From Zygnema circumcarinatum (lineage: Eukaryota; Streptophyta; Zygnematophyceae; Zygnematales; Zygnemataceae), in assembly GCA_037447605.1 (NCBI GenBank), contig CM074816.1, positions 428,605-492,604 on the forward strand: a stretch of 64,000 nucleotides of DNA, written 5' to 3'. This document shows positions 40,217-54,556 of this stretch, piece after piece. Position numbers and translations under genes: made by a program. Under the pieces are notes generated by a model. The model saw only the letters and a list, made by a program, of their open reading frames with translations. It ran no database searches and was not told the DNA's origin. Each line of letters begins with the position of its first letter. The stretch's first letter is position 1.

Positions 40217-41826
40217 AAGGGTCGATCTGGTGAAGGTAATGTGCCGATCGATGCCTTTCTATTGGTCGTGGACATCAGACAGTAAAGTTTAAATAAGCTT
40301 AAATAAGCTTGAATAGACGAGCTCGTGAACATGATACTTTTTATCGTTTCAATTGCCATGTAATGAGAAAACGCATGGGCGGGAAGGTTGTTCTATGCAG
40401 CGTCCAGGATTAGGGTTAGGGTCAAGGTTTGGGTTCATGAGAAGAAGAAGGTGGGCTGCCTGTCCCTGAATGGAGGACTTTCTTTTGCATTTTGTTCAGC
40501 TCACTCTCCGTGCCAAGTGACTAGCCGCGGAGCATAGAGCGTGTCCCCTCACTATCATTTTCACTGCTTATGTTTGAATTGTTTGGTGTAGGAGCATGGC
40601 CATTTCAAGCCATTGGTGGATCATTTTGAGAAATATTTCCAAAATGAAAATTAAAAAATGTTTCCAAAGGAGGTCATTTATGATTCGTGCTTTTTTGAGA
40701 GTTCCTATCTGTGTCGATGTTGAACCTCTCCTCTTGGTGTCAACCTCACGCCTTTCATTGCTTAGCAGCGTGCTCCCTCTTCTTCGTGGGACTGTGCGTG
40801 GCAGAGTGCCTGGACTCTCTAGTCACTTCACATGGCTTATTCTCACACATGCTTTGTCGCTTCAGGCAGATTTGAGCCACATGTTGAAGAAAAGCATTAG
40901 TTAGTCATTATCCATATTCCTCTCCGTGCCCACATTGTGCCCATGTTCCTGCACTCTGGGCGAGCTATGCATGTTGCAGCACTTCCCTTCAACATTCAAC
41001 ATTCAACACAGCATTATTCGATCCCAGGATGGCCTCTCCCTCGCTCCTCGCATTGTTTGCTGGCCGTGACAATGACAAGGGCCGCCTGCCTCGCTAGTAG
41101 GGTTGGGGGCACGGGGGCACGGGCATGCCCGGGGGGGGGGCATGCCCCCCATTTTTGACCGTCCGTGCCCGGGGCACGCCTCCAAAAATTTTCCCCATAT
41201 ATTTCGTGCCCCCCCGTGCCCCCTGTCACGTGACGCTTACCTCGTACGACCGGGCCCGGGCCGGTGACGATTGTTGTGTTGAGTACTGTCCGTACTTTTC
41301 ATAATTTCCGTACATTTGTACCGTTATTCGTACGTTTAGTACATTCATCTGTACTTTCCGTACCTTCATCCGTACCATTTTTAAAATATTATATTCTTTT
41401 TGGGGCCGATTTGAATTGCTCAATGCAGTCACGTCACGGGGCACGAAAAAGGGGCATGCCCCCCCCCCAAGGGGGGGGGGGGGGCACGTGCCCCTGGTAC
41501 AGTTATGTACGAAAACCGTTGGGGGAACCTGAAGACCGGTACGGCTTAACGGCCGCCAACTGCCGCCTTACAGGACCATCGGTTTTTTGGGCGCCGACAA
41601 AAAAGGGTCAGCGAGGTCAATGAAGTTGCGCCGTAGTGGACTGCCACGTGTAAAGTGAAAAAAAAAGCGGCTGTCGTTTTGCGCGAGGCGGCGAGTCTCG
41701 AATTTGTCGTTTTGCGAGCGATTCCTGTTCGCTGTTCACGAGCTGTCAGAAGCAAGCCGAAGGGGGGGGAGGAAAGGAGGAAATAAGAGAGCCTGTTCAG
41801 TGATATTGGCTGAGTTTTAAGATTCA
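40217..41826. other. Intergenic region between PSAT1 and the first MBOAT gene
   Basis: 40217-41090 is PSAT1 3' flank with no gene seen. 41095-41220 and 41436-41500 are G- and C-homopolymer segments built round GGCATGCC and GGGGCACG words in inverted arrangement, possibly the ends of a degenerate element. Between them lies a GTAC array. CCACGTG at 41625 and the AT-poor DNA before 41827 look like promoter sequence. Confidence 0.5.
41283..41375. repeat. Degenerate ~21-bp tandem array carrying paired GTAC motifs
   Basis: Nine GTAC tetramers start at 41283, 41292, 41310, 41318, 41330, 41339, 41351, 41360 and 41372. From 41330 the spacing is 9, 12, 9, 12, i.e. a 21-bp unit with two GTACs; units at 41329 and 41350 share TTCATC at their ends. 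GTAC is the core of SBP-box and copper-response sites. It lies about 450-550 bp upstream of the first MBOAT ATG. Confidence 0.75.
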
Positions 41827-43167
41827 ATGGCGGCGCAAGACGCGCGTATGCTTTCCCTGAGCCTGGCTGCGCTGCCCGCCCTCCTTCTCGCGGCGCCCCT
41901 CGCCTTCGCTGCCTCCGCCTATCTCTTCTTCTCTGTTCGCAAGCTCCCTCCCGGATGGCAGCGCCTCGCAGCTTCTCTTCCCGTCCTCGCCCTCTACGCG
42001 GTGACTCCGCGTCTTGTTGATCCTTCCCGGGACACCATGGTCAGCGGCGTACTGTTCTGCGTGCTGACATGGCTCGCCTCCTTCCGCGTGCTTTCCTTCT
42101 GCTGGGCGGAAGGCATACTGATGGAGCCCTTCGCAAACCGCGATGTGCTGCGCTTCCATGCTTCCCTTTCCCTGCCCGTTCACGCTCGGCCCGCAGACTG
42201 GCAGCCGCGGAGGGAGAGGGGAAAGAAAAAGGATGCAGATTATGGGAAGGGTGTGCTGCAATGGCTGGTTGAAGCTGCGGATTCTGACACGTGGCCCGTT
42301 CTGATTGCTCGGAGCTGCTTCAAGTGTATCTGCTTGGTTGCAGTCTGCCAAGCTTACGACTACGAAGATCGCTTGAATGCTGTGACGCTGCAAGCTCTTT
42401 ACGCTCTGAACCTTTTTCTCGTTGCAAGCTTAATTTGTGATGCTTTAGCAGCTGTCGTTCAGCTTCTGCTGGGAATGCCGGTAGAGCCGCACTTCGACCA
42501 GCCGTACTTGGCCTCCTCTCTGGAAGACTTCTGGTCGCGTCGTTGGAACCTTCTCATCAGCGGACTGCTTAGGGATACCATCTACCATCCTCTCCTCCGC
42601 CTCTTAACCAGTCAGAATGCCGCGTCGGCTGCACTCTCTAATGGGAAAAGTAATGGTAGAACTCCAGCAAGCCACTTGAATGGCTCTCAACGTCCTAAAG
42701 ACTTTAAACAAGAGACGGAGATGGAAGACGGAGAGGAATATGAATCTATGCAGAAAGGGGTTCAGGGGACTCTTCGCCACCGAGCTGCCGTCTTTCAGAG
42801 CGCGACAGTGGGCAGACCTTCCACGCGTGCAGCAGCCGCAACTGTACCACTTTGGGCGCGTCTCGCAGCGATGTTCGCAAGCTTTTTTGTTTCCGGGATC
42901 ATGCATGAGCTTATGGTTTTTTATCTTTCCGGGAAAGTGACGGGAGAGATGACTGCGTTTTTCACTTTACACGGCGTTGCCACTGCCTTGGAGGCGCTAG
43001 TGAAGTCGCTTATGAAGGGGAGGGCCGGCCTTCCGCGAGTGCTTGCGGTGCCGCTCACTGTGGGATTTGCCTTTCTCACAGGGCAATGGCTCTTCTTTGC
43101 ACCGCTTTTGTCTCTTGGATTGCACCAACAAGTTGTCAACAACATTCGCGACATTCTTGGGGCTTAG
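41827..43167 (+). CDS. MBOAT acyltransferase, wax synthase / acyl-CoA:sterol acyltransferase-like (copy 1)
   Basis: Intronless, 446 aa. Multiple hydrophobic helices and the plant wax-synthase/ASAT signature: FAFAASAYLFF near the N-terminus, SFCWAEGILMEPF, GMPVEPHFDQPYLASSLEDFWSRRWN (MBOAT_2 core) and GIMHELMVFY with the putative catalytic His360. Such ER enzymes esterify long-chain alcohols or sterols with acyl-CoA. It is about 100 residues longer than typical Arabidopsis members (~340 aa), mostly through a polar loop of roughly 80 residues between the WSRRWN helix and the His motif. First of three tandem copies downstream of PSAT1. ATG 41827 is the first in frame. Substrate (sterol or alcohol) cannot be told from sequence alone. 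Confidence 0.85.
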   Translation: MAAQDARMLSLSLAALPALLLAAPLAFAASAYLFFSVRKLPPGWQRLAASLPVLALYAVTPRLVDPSRDTMVSGVLFCVLTWLASFRVLSFCWAEGILMEPFANRDVLRFHASLSLPVHARPADWQPRRERGKKKDADYGKGVLQWLVEAADSDTWPVLIARSCFKCICLVAVCQAYDYEDRLNAVTLQALYALNLFLVASLICDALAAVVQLLLGMPVEPHFDQPYLASSLEDFWSRRWNLLISGLLRDTIYHPLLRLLTSQNAASAALSNGKSNGRTPASHLNGSQRPKDFKQETEMEDGEEYESMQKGVQGTLRHRAAVFQSATVGRPSTRAAAATVPLWARLAAMFASFFVSGIMHELMVFYLSGKVTGEMTAFFTLHGVATALEALVKSLMKGRAGLPRVLAVPLTVGFAFLTGQWLFFAPLLSLGLHQQVVNNIRDILGA

Positions 43168-44103
43168 GGCACTATTCCTGTCTCCTGCTTTTCTACTTCA
43201 GATGTGTCCTGGGAAGGTGTATTGTAAGTGATGGTGAGTGGAGGTGGAGACCATAAGGAGGAATCGCAGGGCGTGGAGTGCAGGGAGGGGCGCGGTGATG
43301 CTTGAAGAAGCAGAAAGACGAAACAGGGACGAGGTTGTATTCTGAAAGCAGGAGCTCATCGGCAACGACAAGGGTTCTCCCTGTGCTTCATGCTTCGCTG
43401 CTGCAGACTGAGAGAGGAAAAGGAGCGAGCGGCCTCTCTTTCCAAGTGAGTAGTCGCAATAACTGAGTCATATGTGCGCATTATCTGCACAAATTCCATC
43501 GTAAAACCGCAAACCACAACGCATGTACTGCGTCATCAAGGTCTGAGCCCGCTCGTGGTTTTTCGCACATCTCATCCTTCAAGCCTCGATTTGACAGGGC
43601 CGGCCGGGACCACCTCGTGGTTTCGCCTTCCGTTGACCGCCGTCAACCGCTGTTCGCCATTTTTCCAACCGTCCGCCGGCGGTTAGTCGGTTAATCGGCT
43701 AGGCGATTGGGCGGTCCCGCACTCCAGTCCAAAAAATATCCGTACTGCCACGTGGTGGAACAACACTTGGTGTACGGATGACCCAGATACGAACCTCTGG
43801 TTTTGTCGTCACTTTGCTTGTCGTTTTCTGCTGGACGACAGGAGTTCGCAGAGAGAGGGAGAGGGGAGGAGAGGCCGCGGACTGGCCATGGCGGGGCGGA
43901 GGTGGGGCTTGGGAGGCGGCGGGGGGAGGGGGGCAGAGGGAGAGGGAGGTCTTGGAGGGAAGGCGTTGTGCAGGTGGCCGGGAGAGGGAGAGGCGGGAGA
44001 GGGGCGAGGAGAGATGTAGCGAGGAAACCCAACTGCTTAAGGGAAGAGCAACGGCGTAGGGGGTGCAGAAGGTTTTGAAGATTTGGAAAAGTGAGGGCTC
44101 AGG
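43168..44103. other. Spacer between MBOAT copies 1 and 2
   Basis: No gene. CCACGTGG at about 43749 and two GTAC words (43741, 43774) lie 330-360 bp before the next ATG, followed by a purine-rich GGAGAG tract (43855-44010) that is probably 5' UTR or core promoter. Confidence 0.5.
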
Positions 44104-45447
44104 ATGGAGCAGCAGACGCGCATGCTCTCTCTGGGCCTGCCTGCGGCTCCCGCTTTCCTTCTCGCATCGCTTGTAGGGTTCGCCGCCTCCGCCTACATCT
44201 TCTTCACAGTGAAACCCCTCCCTCCGGGAGGGCAGCGCTTCGCGGCTTCTCTTCCCGTGCTCGCTCTCTTTGCGGTCCTTCCGCGTCTTCTTGATCCGTC
44301 CCAGAACACCATCGCCTGCTGCACGCTGTGGGCCGTGTTTGCATGGGTCGCGCCCTTCCGCCTGCTCTCCTTCTGCTGGGCGGAGGGGGTACTGACCGAG
44401 CCCTTCGCGAACCGCGACTTGCTGCACTTCTACGCATGTCTCTCTACGCCCATACACGTCCGCCATGCAGGCTGGAAGCCGCGGAGGGAGAGGAGGAAGG
44501 ATGCGCGCATAGATGATGGGAGGAGTGTGTTTCAATGGCTGGCTAGAGAAGCAGATTCTGACGCGTGGCCCGTTCTGATTGCTCGGAGCGGCTTCAAGTG
44601 CCTCTGTTTGGTTGCAATCTGCCGAGCTTACGACTACGAAGATCGCTTGCATGTCGTGGCGCTGCAGGCGCTTCAAATCCTAGTGATCTTCCTCGTCATA
44701 AGCTTAATTTGTGATGCTTTAGCAGCTGTCATGCAGCTTCTGCTGGGAATGCCGGTAGAGCCGCACTTCGACCAGCCGTACTTGGCCTCCTCTCTGGAAG
44801 ACTTCTGGTCGCGTCGTTGGAACCTTCTCATCAGCGGACTGCTCAGAGATACCATCTACCTTCCTGTGCTGCGCCTCTTAACCAGTCAGAATGCCACTTC
44901 GGCTTCGGCTGCACTCTCTAATGGGAAAGCCAATGGAGGAGCTGCATTGAATGGCCTTGAGCATGCTAAAGGCACTGACAACCCTAATCATGCGTCAGAG
45001 AAGGAAATCGAAGAAGAATGTGCGCCTATGCAGAATGGTGTTCAGGAAACTCTCCGCCACCGAGCTGGCACCACTCATAGCACGCCATCTGGTGTGCCTG
45101 TAGCCGGGGTGAAGCCACCACCTGCACCCCTTTGGGCGCGGCTCGCAGCCATGTTCACGAGCTTTTTAGTGTCCGGCATCATGCACGAGATTATGGTCTT
45201 TTACCTCTCTGGGAGTGCGACGGGGGAGATGCTGGCCTTCTTTGCTTTGCATGGTGCGGCCACTGCCTTGGAAGGCGCGGTAAAGGCACTCGCCAGAGGG
45301 AGGGTCGCTCTGCCGCGAGTGCTCGCAGTGGGGCTCACTGTAGGGTTCAGCTTCGTCACGGGGCAGTGGCTGTTCTTTTCGCCGCTCGTCTCATTGGGGG
45401 TTTACCAACAAGCATTGAAAAATGTTCAAGCGGTGTTTGGGCCTTAG
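44104..45447 (+). CDS. MBOAT acyltransferase, wax synthase / ASAT-like (copy 2)
   Basis: Intronless, 447 aa, same architecture as copy 1: GFAASAYIFF, SFCWAEGVLTEPF, the EPHFDQPYLASSLEDFWSRRWN block and GIMHEIMVFY with putative catalytic His361. The middle (44700-44870) is nearly identical at DNA level to copy 1, including a 110-bp identical run, while the N-terminal third and the polar loop have diverged. It differs from copies 1 and 3 at TEPF (MEPF there) and MHEI (MHEL there). Frame, termini and motifs are intact. Confidence 0.85.
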   Translation: MEQQTRMLSLGLPAAPAFLLASLVGFAASAYIFFTVKPLPPGGQRFAASLPVLALFAVLPRLLDPSQNTIACCTLWAVFAWVAPFRLLSFCWAEGVLTEPFANRDLLHFYACLSTPIHVRHAGWKPRRERRKDARIDDGRSVFQWLAREADSDAWPVLIARSGFKCLCLVAICRAYDYEDRLHVVALQALQILVIFLVISLICDALAAVMQLLLGMPVEPHFDQPYLASSLEDFWSRRWNLLISGLLRDTIYLPVLRLLTSQNATSASAALSNGKANGGAALNGLEHAKGTDNPNHASEKEIEEECAPMQNGVQETLRHRAGTTHSTPSGVPVAGVKPPPAPLWARLAAMFTSFLVSGIMHEIMVFYLSGSATGEMLAFFALHGAATALEGAVKALARGRVALPRVLAVGLTVGFSFVTGQWLFFSPLVSLGVYQQALKNVQAVFGP

Positions 45448-45761
45448 GGGTTTTAATTGTTTCTTCGATTGATTTCGGTATTTATTTAGGGCATGTCGAT
45501 GGAAGCTCACGTGCGAGCTGTTATTTGGGAGTGGTTGCAGGAGTGAAGGTTAGGAGCGTAATGGAGGAATTGGAAGCTTGTCTTATGACAAGCCTTAAAG
45601 TAGAACAAAGTAAATAGTTGTCGTGGAAGGACATTCAATAATTGGGCCTTGCCAGTGTTCAATGTGCATCAAGGCAGTCAGCCACAACCTTGGCGATCAA
45701 AATTGCACAGATCGTACAAGAATGTAGACAGTATATAATTGCTTTATTTTCCGGAGAATGA

Positions 45762-45885
45762 TACCCCCCCCCCCCCCAATTTTGGATTCCCCCCCCCTTT
45801 GGAAAATTTGCCTTCCCATTTTGGATATCCCACCCCCTGTTTTGGATACCCCCCCCCCCCTTGTATTGGATACCCCGCCCCTTGT
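45762..45885. repeat. Degenerate TTTTGGATACC/poly-C tandem block
   Basis: Four to five units of TTTTGGATA(C/T)CC followed by C runs of 5-16 bp, at about 45779, 45819, 45840 and 45864. Unit length varies between about 20 and 40 bp through the C runs, which are likely to be unstable and hard to assemble. Confidence 0.8.
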
Positions 45886-46006
45886 TTTTCCTCTAGAAAT
45901 GAGAATGTGGAAACATTGGCACTGTATGAAAAAGTCTTCCTCCGTACCGTTTTGCACACGTGGCGTTTTCCTATTGGACATGAGCAGGATAAGTCTTGAT
46001 TTTATT

Positions 46007-46056
46007 CGTACACATATCTTTCTATTCGTACAAACCTCTGCATTTTTCGTACAAAC
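46007..46056 (+). promoter_or_regulatory. Three phased CGTAC(A) sites, SBP-box consensus
   Basis: TTCGTACA begins at 46005, 46025 and 46046 (CGTAC at 46007, 46027, 46048; spacing 20 and 21 bp). The last two read TTCGTACAA, an exact match to the plant SBP-box consensus TNCGTACAA, and share the following ACC. They lie about 500 bp upstream of the ATG of MBOAT copy 3. Binding is inferred. Confidence 0.5.
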
Positions 46057-46160
46057 CTGTGACTTTTTAGTTTGTGAAAGGACAAGCTGCGGGCGAGAGT
46101 GCGCTGTCCTGCGGGAGAGCAGCGGGGGAGGGAGCGAGGGAGCAGCGGAGCAGCGGAGCA

Positions 46161-46361
46161 GCGGAGGAGGAGGAGGGAGGAGGGAGGAGGGAGGGAGGAG
46201 GAGGAGGAGGAGGGAGGAGGAAGGAGGGAGGAGGGAGGAGGGAGGAGGGAGGAGGGAGGAGGGAGGAGGGAGGAGGGAGGAGGGAGGAGGGAGGAGGGAG
46301 GAGGGAGGAGGAGGAGGGAGGAGGGAGGAGGGAGGGAGGAGGAGGGAGGAGGAGGGAGGAA
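46161..46361. repeat. (GGGAGGA)n / GGA purine tract, about 200 bp
   Basis: Tandem GGGAGGA heptads mixed with GGA triplets on the plus strand, preceded by CGGAGCAG repeats. All-purine with many GGG/GG runs, so able in principle to form G-quadruplex or triplex structures just upstream of MBOAT copy 3. Confidence 0.9.
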
Positions 46362-46543
46362 TAGTGGAGAGAGGGAATACGGGAGAGAATATAGGGGTGG
46401 AGAGGGAAGGGGGAAGAGGGGCTGAAAGGGACGCGGAAGGAGTTAATGGGTCTGGGTGCGAGGGGGCTGGCGGGAAGGAAGTTGCAGGGACGAAAGAGAG
46501 GCGGGCGCAGCGGTGAAGCTTAGGGTTTGAGGAGAACGGAGAC

Positions 46544-47857
46544 ATGCTCACTCTCGGCCTCGCCATTGCTCCCGGCTGCGCCCTGTCAGCGCTGCTGGCC
46601 TTCGTTGCCTCCGCCTACCTCTTCTTTGCGGTCAGGGCACTCCCTCCCGGATGGCTTCGCCTCGCAGCTTCTCTTCCCGTGCTCGCTCTCTACGTGGCAG
46701 CTCCGCGCTTCGTCGATCCGAGTCATGACACTATGGCTACTGGCGTGCTGTTCTGCGTGCTGACATGGCTCGCCTCCTTCCGCGTGCTTTCCTTCTGCTG
46801 GGCGGAGGGCATACTGATGGAGCCCTTCGCAAACCGCGATGTGCTGCGCTTTCACGCATGCCTCGCTATTCCCATACATCTCCGCCCCGCGGGCTGGCAG
46901 CCACGCAGGGTGAGAAGGAGAAAGGACGGTGCAGATAATGGGAAGGGTGTGCTCCAATGGCTGGTTGGAATAGCGGATTCTGACACGTGGCCCGTTCTGG
47001 TTGCTCGGAGCGGCTTAAAGTTTCTGGTTATGGTCCTTCTCTTCCCACTCTACGACTTAAAAGAGAGCTTCCCCTACCTCACGCTGCAGGCTCTTCATGC
47101 GATCAATTTATTCCTCTTCGTTACTTTGGTACTTGAGGCTTTAGCAGCTGTCATGCAGCTTCTGCTGGGAATGCCGGTGGAGCCGCACTTCGACCAGCCG
47201 TACTTGGCCTCCTCTCTGGAAGACTTCTGGTCGCGTCGCTGGAATCTTCTCATCAGCGGACTGCTCAGGGATACCATCTACCATCCTCTCCTCCGCCTCC
47301 TAACCAGTCAGAATGCCATTTCTACTACAGAAACCTCTGTACAAGCTGATACTGGAAAATTCCCTCCAAACGCCCTTGAAAACTCTAGAAATCCTGATCC
47401 CACAATAGGGAAGCAAAGGGGAGAAGAATGTCCGCCTATACAGAGAGGAGTTCAGGGAAGCCTTCGACACCGAGGTACTCCCTCTCAGAGTGCCGCGTTT
47501 GACCCACCTGCCAGTAAAGTGACAGCAAGAGCTGCGCCACTTTGGGCACGTCTTGTAGCCATGCTCGCAAGTTTTTTTGTTTCCGGCATCATGCATGAGC
47601 TTGCTGTGTTTTATCTTTCCGGGAAAGTGACGGGTGAGATGACTGCGTTTTTCACTTTACATGGCATTGCCACTGCCTTGGAGGCGGTAGTGAAGTCGCT
47701 TATGAAAGGGAAGGCCGGCCTTCCGCGAGTGCTCGCCATCCCATTCACAGTGGGCTTCACCTTTTTGACAGCTCAGAGGCTATTTTTTGGGCCTCTTGTG
47801 TCACTTGGAGTGGACCAAAATACAGTGAAAAATGTCCGGAGACTCCTTGGGATTTAA
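46544..47857 (+). CDS. MBOAT acyltransferase, wax synthase / ASAT-like (copy 3)
   Basis: Intronless, 437 aa. Motifs as in copies 1-2: FVASAYLFF, SFCWAEGILMEPF, the EPHFDQPYLASSLEDFWSRRWN block and GIMHELAVFYL with putative catalytic His351. The stretch 46748-46851 differs from copy 1 at a single base, whereas the segment just after TWPVL (46990-47130) is much more diverged from both others (KESFPYLTLQALHAINLFLF). The polar loop before the His motif is distinct. No disabling change seen. Same candidate function as the other copies; different promoter repeats suggest separate regulation. Confidence 0.85.
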   Translation: MLTLGLAIAPGCALSALLAFVASAYLFFAVRALPPGWLRLAASLPVLALYVAAPRFVDPSHDTMATGVLFCVLTWLASFRVLSFCWAEGILMEPFANRDVLRFHACLAIPIHLRPAGWQPRRVRRRKDGADNGKGVLQWLVGIADSDTWPVLVARSGLKFLVMVLLFPLYDLKESFPYLTLQALHAINLFLFVTLVLEALAAVMQLLLGMPVEPHFDQPYLASSLEDFWSRRWNLLISGLLRDTIYHPLLRLLTSQNAISTTETSVQADTGKFPPNALENSRNPDPTIGKQRGEECPPIQRGVQGSLRHRGTPSQSAAFDPPASKVTARAAPLWARLVAMLASFFVSGIMHELAVFYLSGKVTGEMTAFFTLHGIATALEAVVKSLMKGKAGLPRVLAIPFTVGFTFLTAQRLFFGPLVSLGVDQNTVKNVRRLLGI

Positions 47858-49511
47858 AAGACGTTCTTTTTTTTCTGGCCATACCTGGCCAGCCCGAGTC
47901 AAACACCGACGTGATCTTTGAAGCTACGATGCAACGCTTTGATGCCAACGTTTTGGTGCGCATTTGACAAGGCGTGTACAACTCAATGACCCCACTTTGT
48001 ATCTTTATTTGACAATTGTTTACGTGCTAGCTTTAGGATGTTGAAAGTCAGCGCATAAGAGTTGAGAATGGTGAATTTGAACGGAGGTGACATCGCCCCA
48101 TTATTTACTTTTTTTGCTGCAAGGGAATCTCATGCAATTGAAACTCCATTTGCAAAAGTTTTGTTGGCTAATCCCACAGCGAAAGAAAGATAAATGTAAG
48201 ACTGTGCGATGCTTTTTGGTGCTACCCAAACTAACTGGGTAGCGAACAGCAATACAAAGCATATGGACCGAAGGATCAGCCATGCTGGCTCTATGAGCCC
48301 TGTGTAGGTGATGCCTCAACTCGCGGTAAAACCTCGAAGGACCACCTCCAGCATATGTACCAGTCCTGCAGCAAATCATCCATGCGCGATTGCGGGAAAG
48401 TAGCCCCACAGAAGTGCCAGTGGGGTCAACAAAAAATCACTGACCCTGGATTTAAGATTCGATCGGACAGACGACCATCCCCCTCCCCTTCTGTTCTCAG
48501 TAGAGGTGGTTGTAGTAAGACCAAACAAACATTCACCCACTCATGCGAGGTGATCGTATGGTCTACAAGATTAGGAATGGATAAGTTATCTCTCGGAGAA
48601 GCGAAGTCTGCAGCTTCACGGGTTTTCATTGCTTTGGGATCATGCAACAAATGTCGGAACAAAATTTCGGGATATTGGAATCCTGGGGCTGCCTGATGCC
48701 CATAGCCACGAGAGCAGGGCCACATGCGAGAAGACAGACACCTAAGCAGCCAACTTTTTTCAAATCCCACGTAAAGAACGAGATGATATTTCTTCGAAGC
48801 GGAGAGGACACCAAAGACTTGCATTTCTTCGAACACAAAATGGCACTTTTCAAATAAGCCAAAGAATCAAGACAAATTAAAAAAAAAAGCATCTCCCTCT
48901 TCAGACTGCTCTAAAGGCTGCAAATACCCAGCGCCAATAAAAAGTAGGATGAAATTTGGGTGAAATCTGGGCCTATTAAAGTACAAACATGTCTTAACAC
49001 TCGACCCAAATCGTTGTAAATTTTTGGGAACGAGGGCACGAACCTGTGCCAGACAGTTGCCCCCATTTGGCTATCTCAACAAACTCAATATGCAACAGCA
49101 GTAACAAGACGTACTTCTATGCTCCAGTACGCAGTGCCCTGTACCCTGTTCCCTGTTACGGTTCCCTGTTGCCGTGCCCGGCTCATACCCTTGGCTTGCG
49201 GCAAGCCTCCCGAACAGCTTTCAGTTCAGCTCTGCTCAGTCAGGCAGTAAGAAACCAAGCGCTGTGCTCCATCTCCATCCCCCGCACGGATGCGTCATCA
49301 TGGAGCACTATTGCTTACACATAACTTAATGTTCAGATGGTCGGCCCAGAAGTTGTACAATTGAACGTGAAGCTCTTCCTCTCCTCAGCAGACAGCAGAG
49401 ACAATTCTTCCTCCAACCTCGTCCACTTCCCTGTCATCCCCGAGAGTTTTTCTGCCACTCGAAATACATTTCGAAATGCGCTGTGGGAACTCACAGCAAA
49501 TGCTTACTTCT
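47858..49511. other. Intergenic region with possible minus-strand coding remnants
   Basis: Two minus-strand stretches look coding-like but could not be placed. 49480-49333 follows an acceptor (CCCACAG) and is open to a TGA, reading FRNVFRVAEKL then RLEEELSLLSAEERKSF; it fits as a downstream exon of the MAPKK if one base is missing (see findings). 48836-48429 is a long frame (GFQYPEILFRHLLHDP in part) with no recognised family. No gene is claimed. Confidence 0.45.
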
Positions 49512-53545
<4,034 letters not shown>

Positions 53546-54004
53546 GGATGGCCTGAACCGCCCTTCGATACAAGCTCACCGTGATCTCTCTCTCCCTCCC
53601 TCCCTCCCTCCCTCCCACCCACCCCTCTCGCTCACCGCATGGATGCCTCACTTCACGCCTGGACACCTTTTCCAAGGTCAGCCAGAAATATGCTTCTGCA
53701 GCACTGACTGCACTGTGCCTGCTAGTGGTGCTTCTGGCAGCGCCGCTGGCTTTGAGGCAGTCCGGAAGAACTCTACCAACGTCCGAAGGGGGTTTCAAGC
53801 GTCCTTCGGCGTCCGTAGGGACGTGGTTGCGGGGCTGCACGTCCGCCGAGGGAGTACCGCGTCGGCCCGCGGCCCCCGCCCGCCGCCCTTCGGCCCTTCC
53901 CCCCCTCCGGCAGGCCAGCGCGCAGGATAGAATCGGGCCGGGGCCGCGGCCGTGACGTGACTGACTCGGACCAGGGGACTCGCATGACTAACTCTCCAAC
54001 TCGG

Positions 54005-54074
<70 letters not shown>

Positions 54075-54556
54075 GGTGCATGACCTGTGGCCGTGTGGCG
54101 GCATAAGGGTCATGAACTCATGGTCCTTGGGAGTTGAGTTTTCTGTAGCACATTGATTGGGAGCAAATCAGGCAAGACATGGTTGCGCAGAAACGGTTCG
54201 TTTTCATGACAGCGAGGAACATTCCGTATCATGTTCCATTGCACCCATGGGACCTAATGTCTTTCATCACCCATACAAAACACGCGTTCAAGGCAGATGT
54301 TACAAACTTACAAAGGTGAATTCTTGTGATTCAGTTACACAAATTTGAAATGTCTAGCACTCAACTCAATGGCATGTAAGCAAAGTCTGCACTACTCTGA
54401 TCTCAGGAAGCCTGCAGCTTGCCTTTTAGTGGAGCTGGAAGCCGGTATGTATCCGCCAGGCAAAGGAAAAAAAAATACTAAAAAACTGCACGGTCTTCCT
54501 AACCTTTTTTTCCTTACGGCAAAAAAAATTGTAAGCAATTTTTAAGTTGCAAAGAA
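53546..54556. other. MAPKK upstream region and T-protein 3' flank
   Basis: 53590-53625 is a CCCT tract and 53770-53960 is very GC-rich. A GGGCAT hexamer array is listed separately. 54080-54556 is AT-rich 3' flank of the T-protein gene. The long plus-strand frames here lack any motif. Confidence 0.5.
54003..54076. repeat. (GGGCAT)n hexamer array, about 12 units
   Basis: Perfect tandem GGGCAT units (Met-Pro or Gly-Met-like translations in all frames are artefacts), about 460-530 bp upstream of the MAPKK ATG. Confidence 0.95.

Larger units (their letters stand above)
45448..46543. other. Spacer between MBOAT copies 2 and 3
   Basis: Holds, in order, the copy-2 3' flank, a C-homopolymer tandem block, three CGTAC sites at ~21-bp spacing, and a long GGGAGGA purine tract reaching to 180 bp before the next ATG. 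No protein gene: the Gly/Arg/Glu frames are repeat translations. Confidence 0.6.

Noticed and set aside
41824-42393. Long minus-strand frames opposite the MBOAT genes (also 43699-44676, 46586-46957)
   Set aside because: Antisense shadows of conserved GC-rich coding sequence; the plus strand carries the recognised domain.
53773-54081. Pro-Cys / Met-Pro frames over the GGGCAT array
   Set aside because: Hexamer repeat open in several frames by chance; no conserved neighbour sequence.
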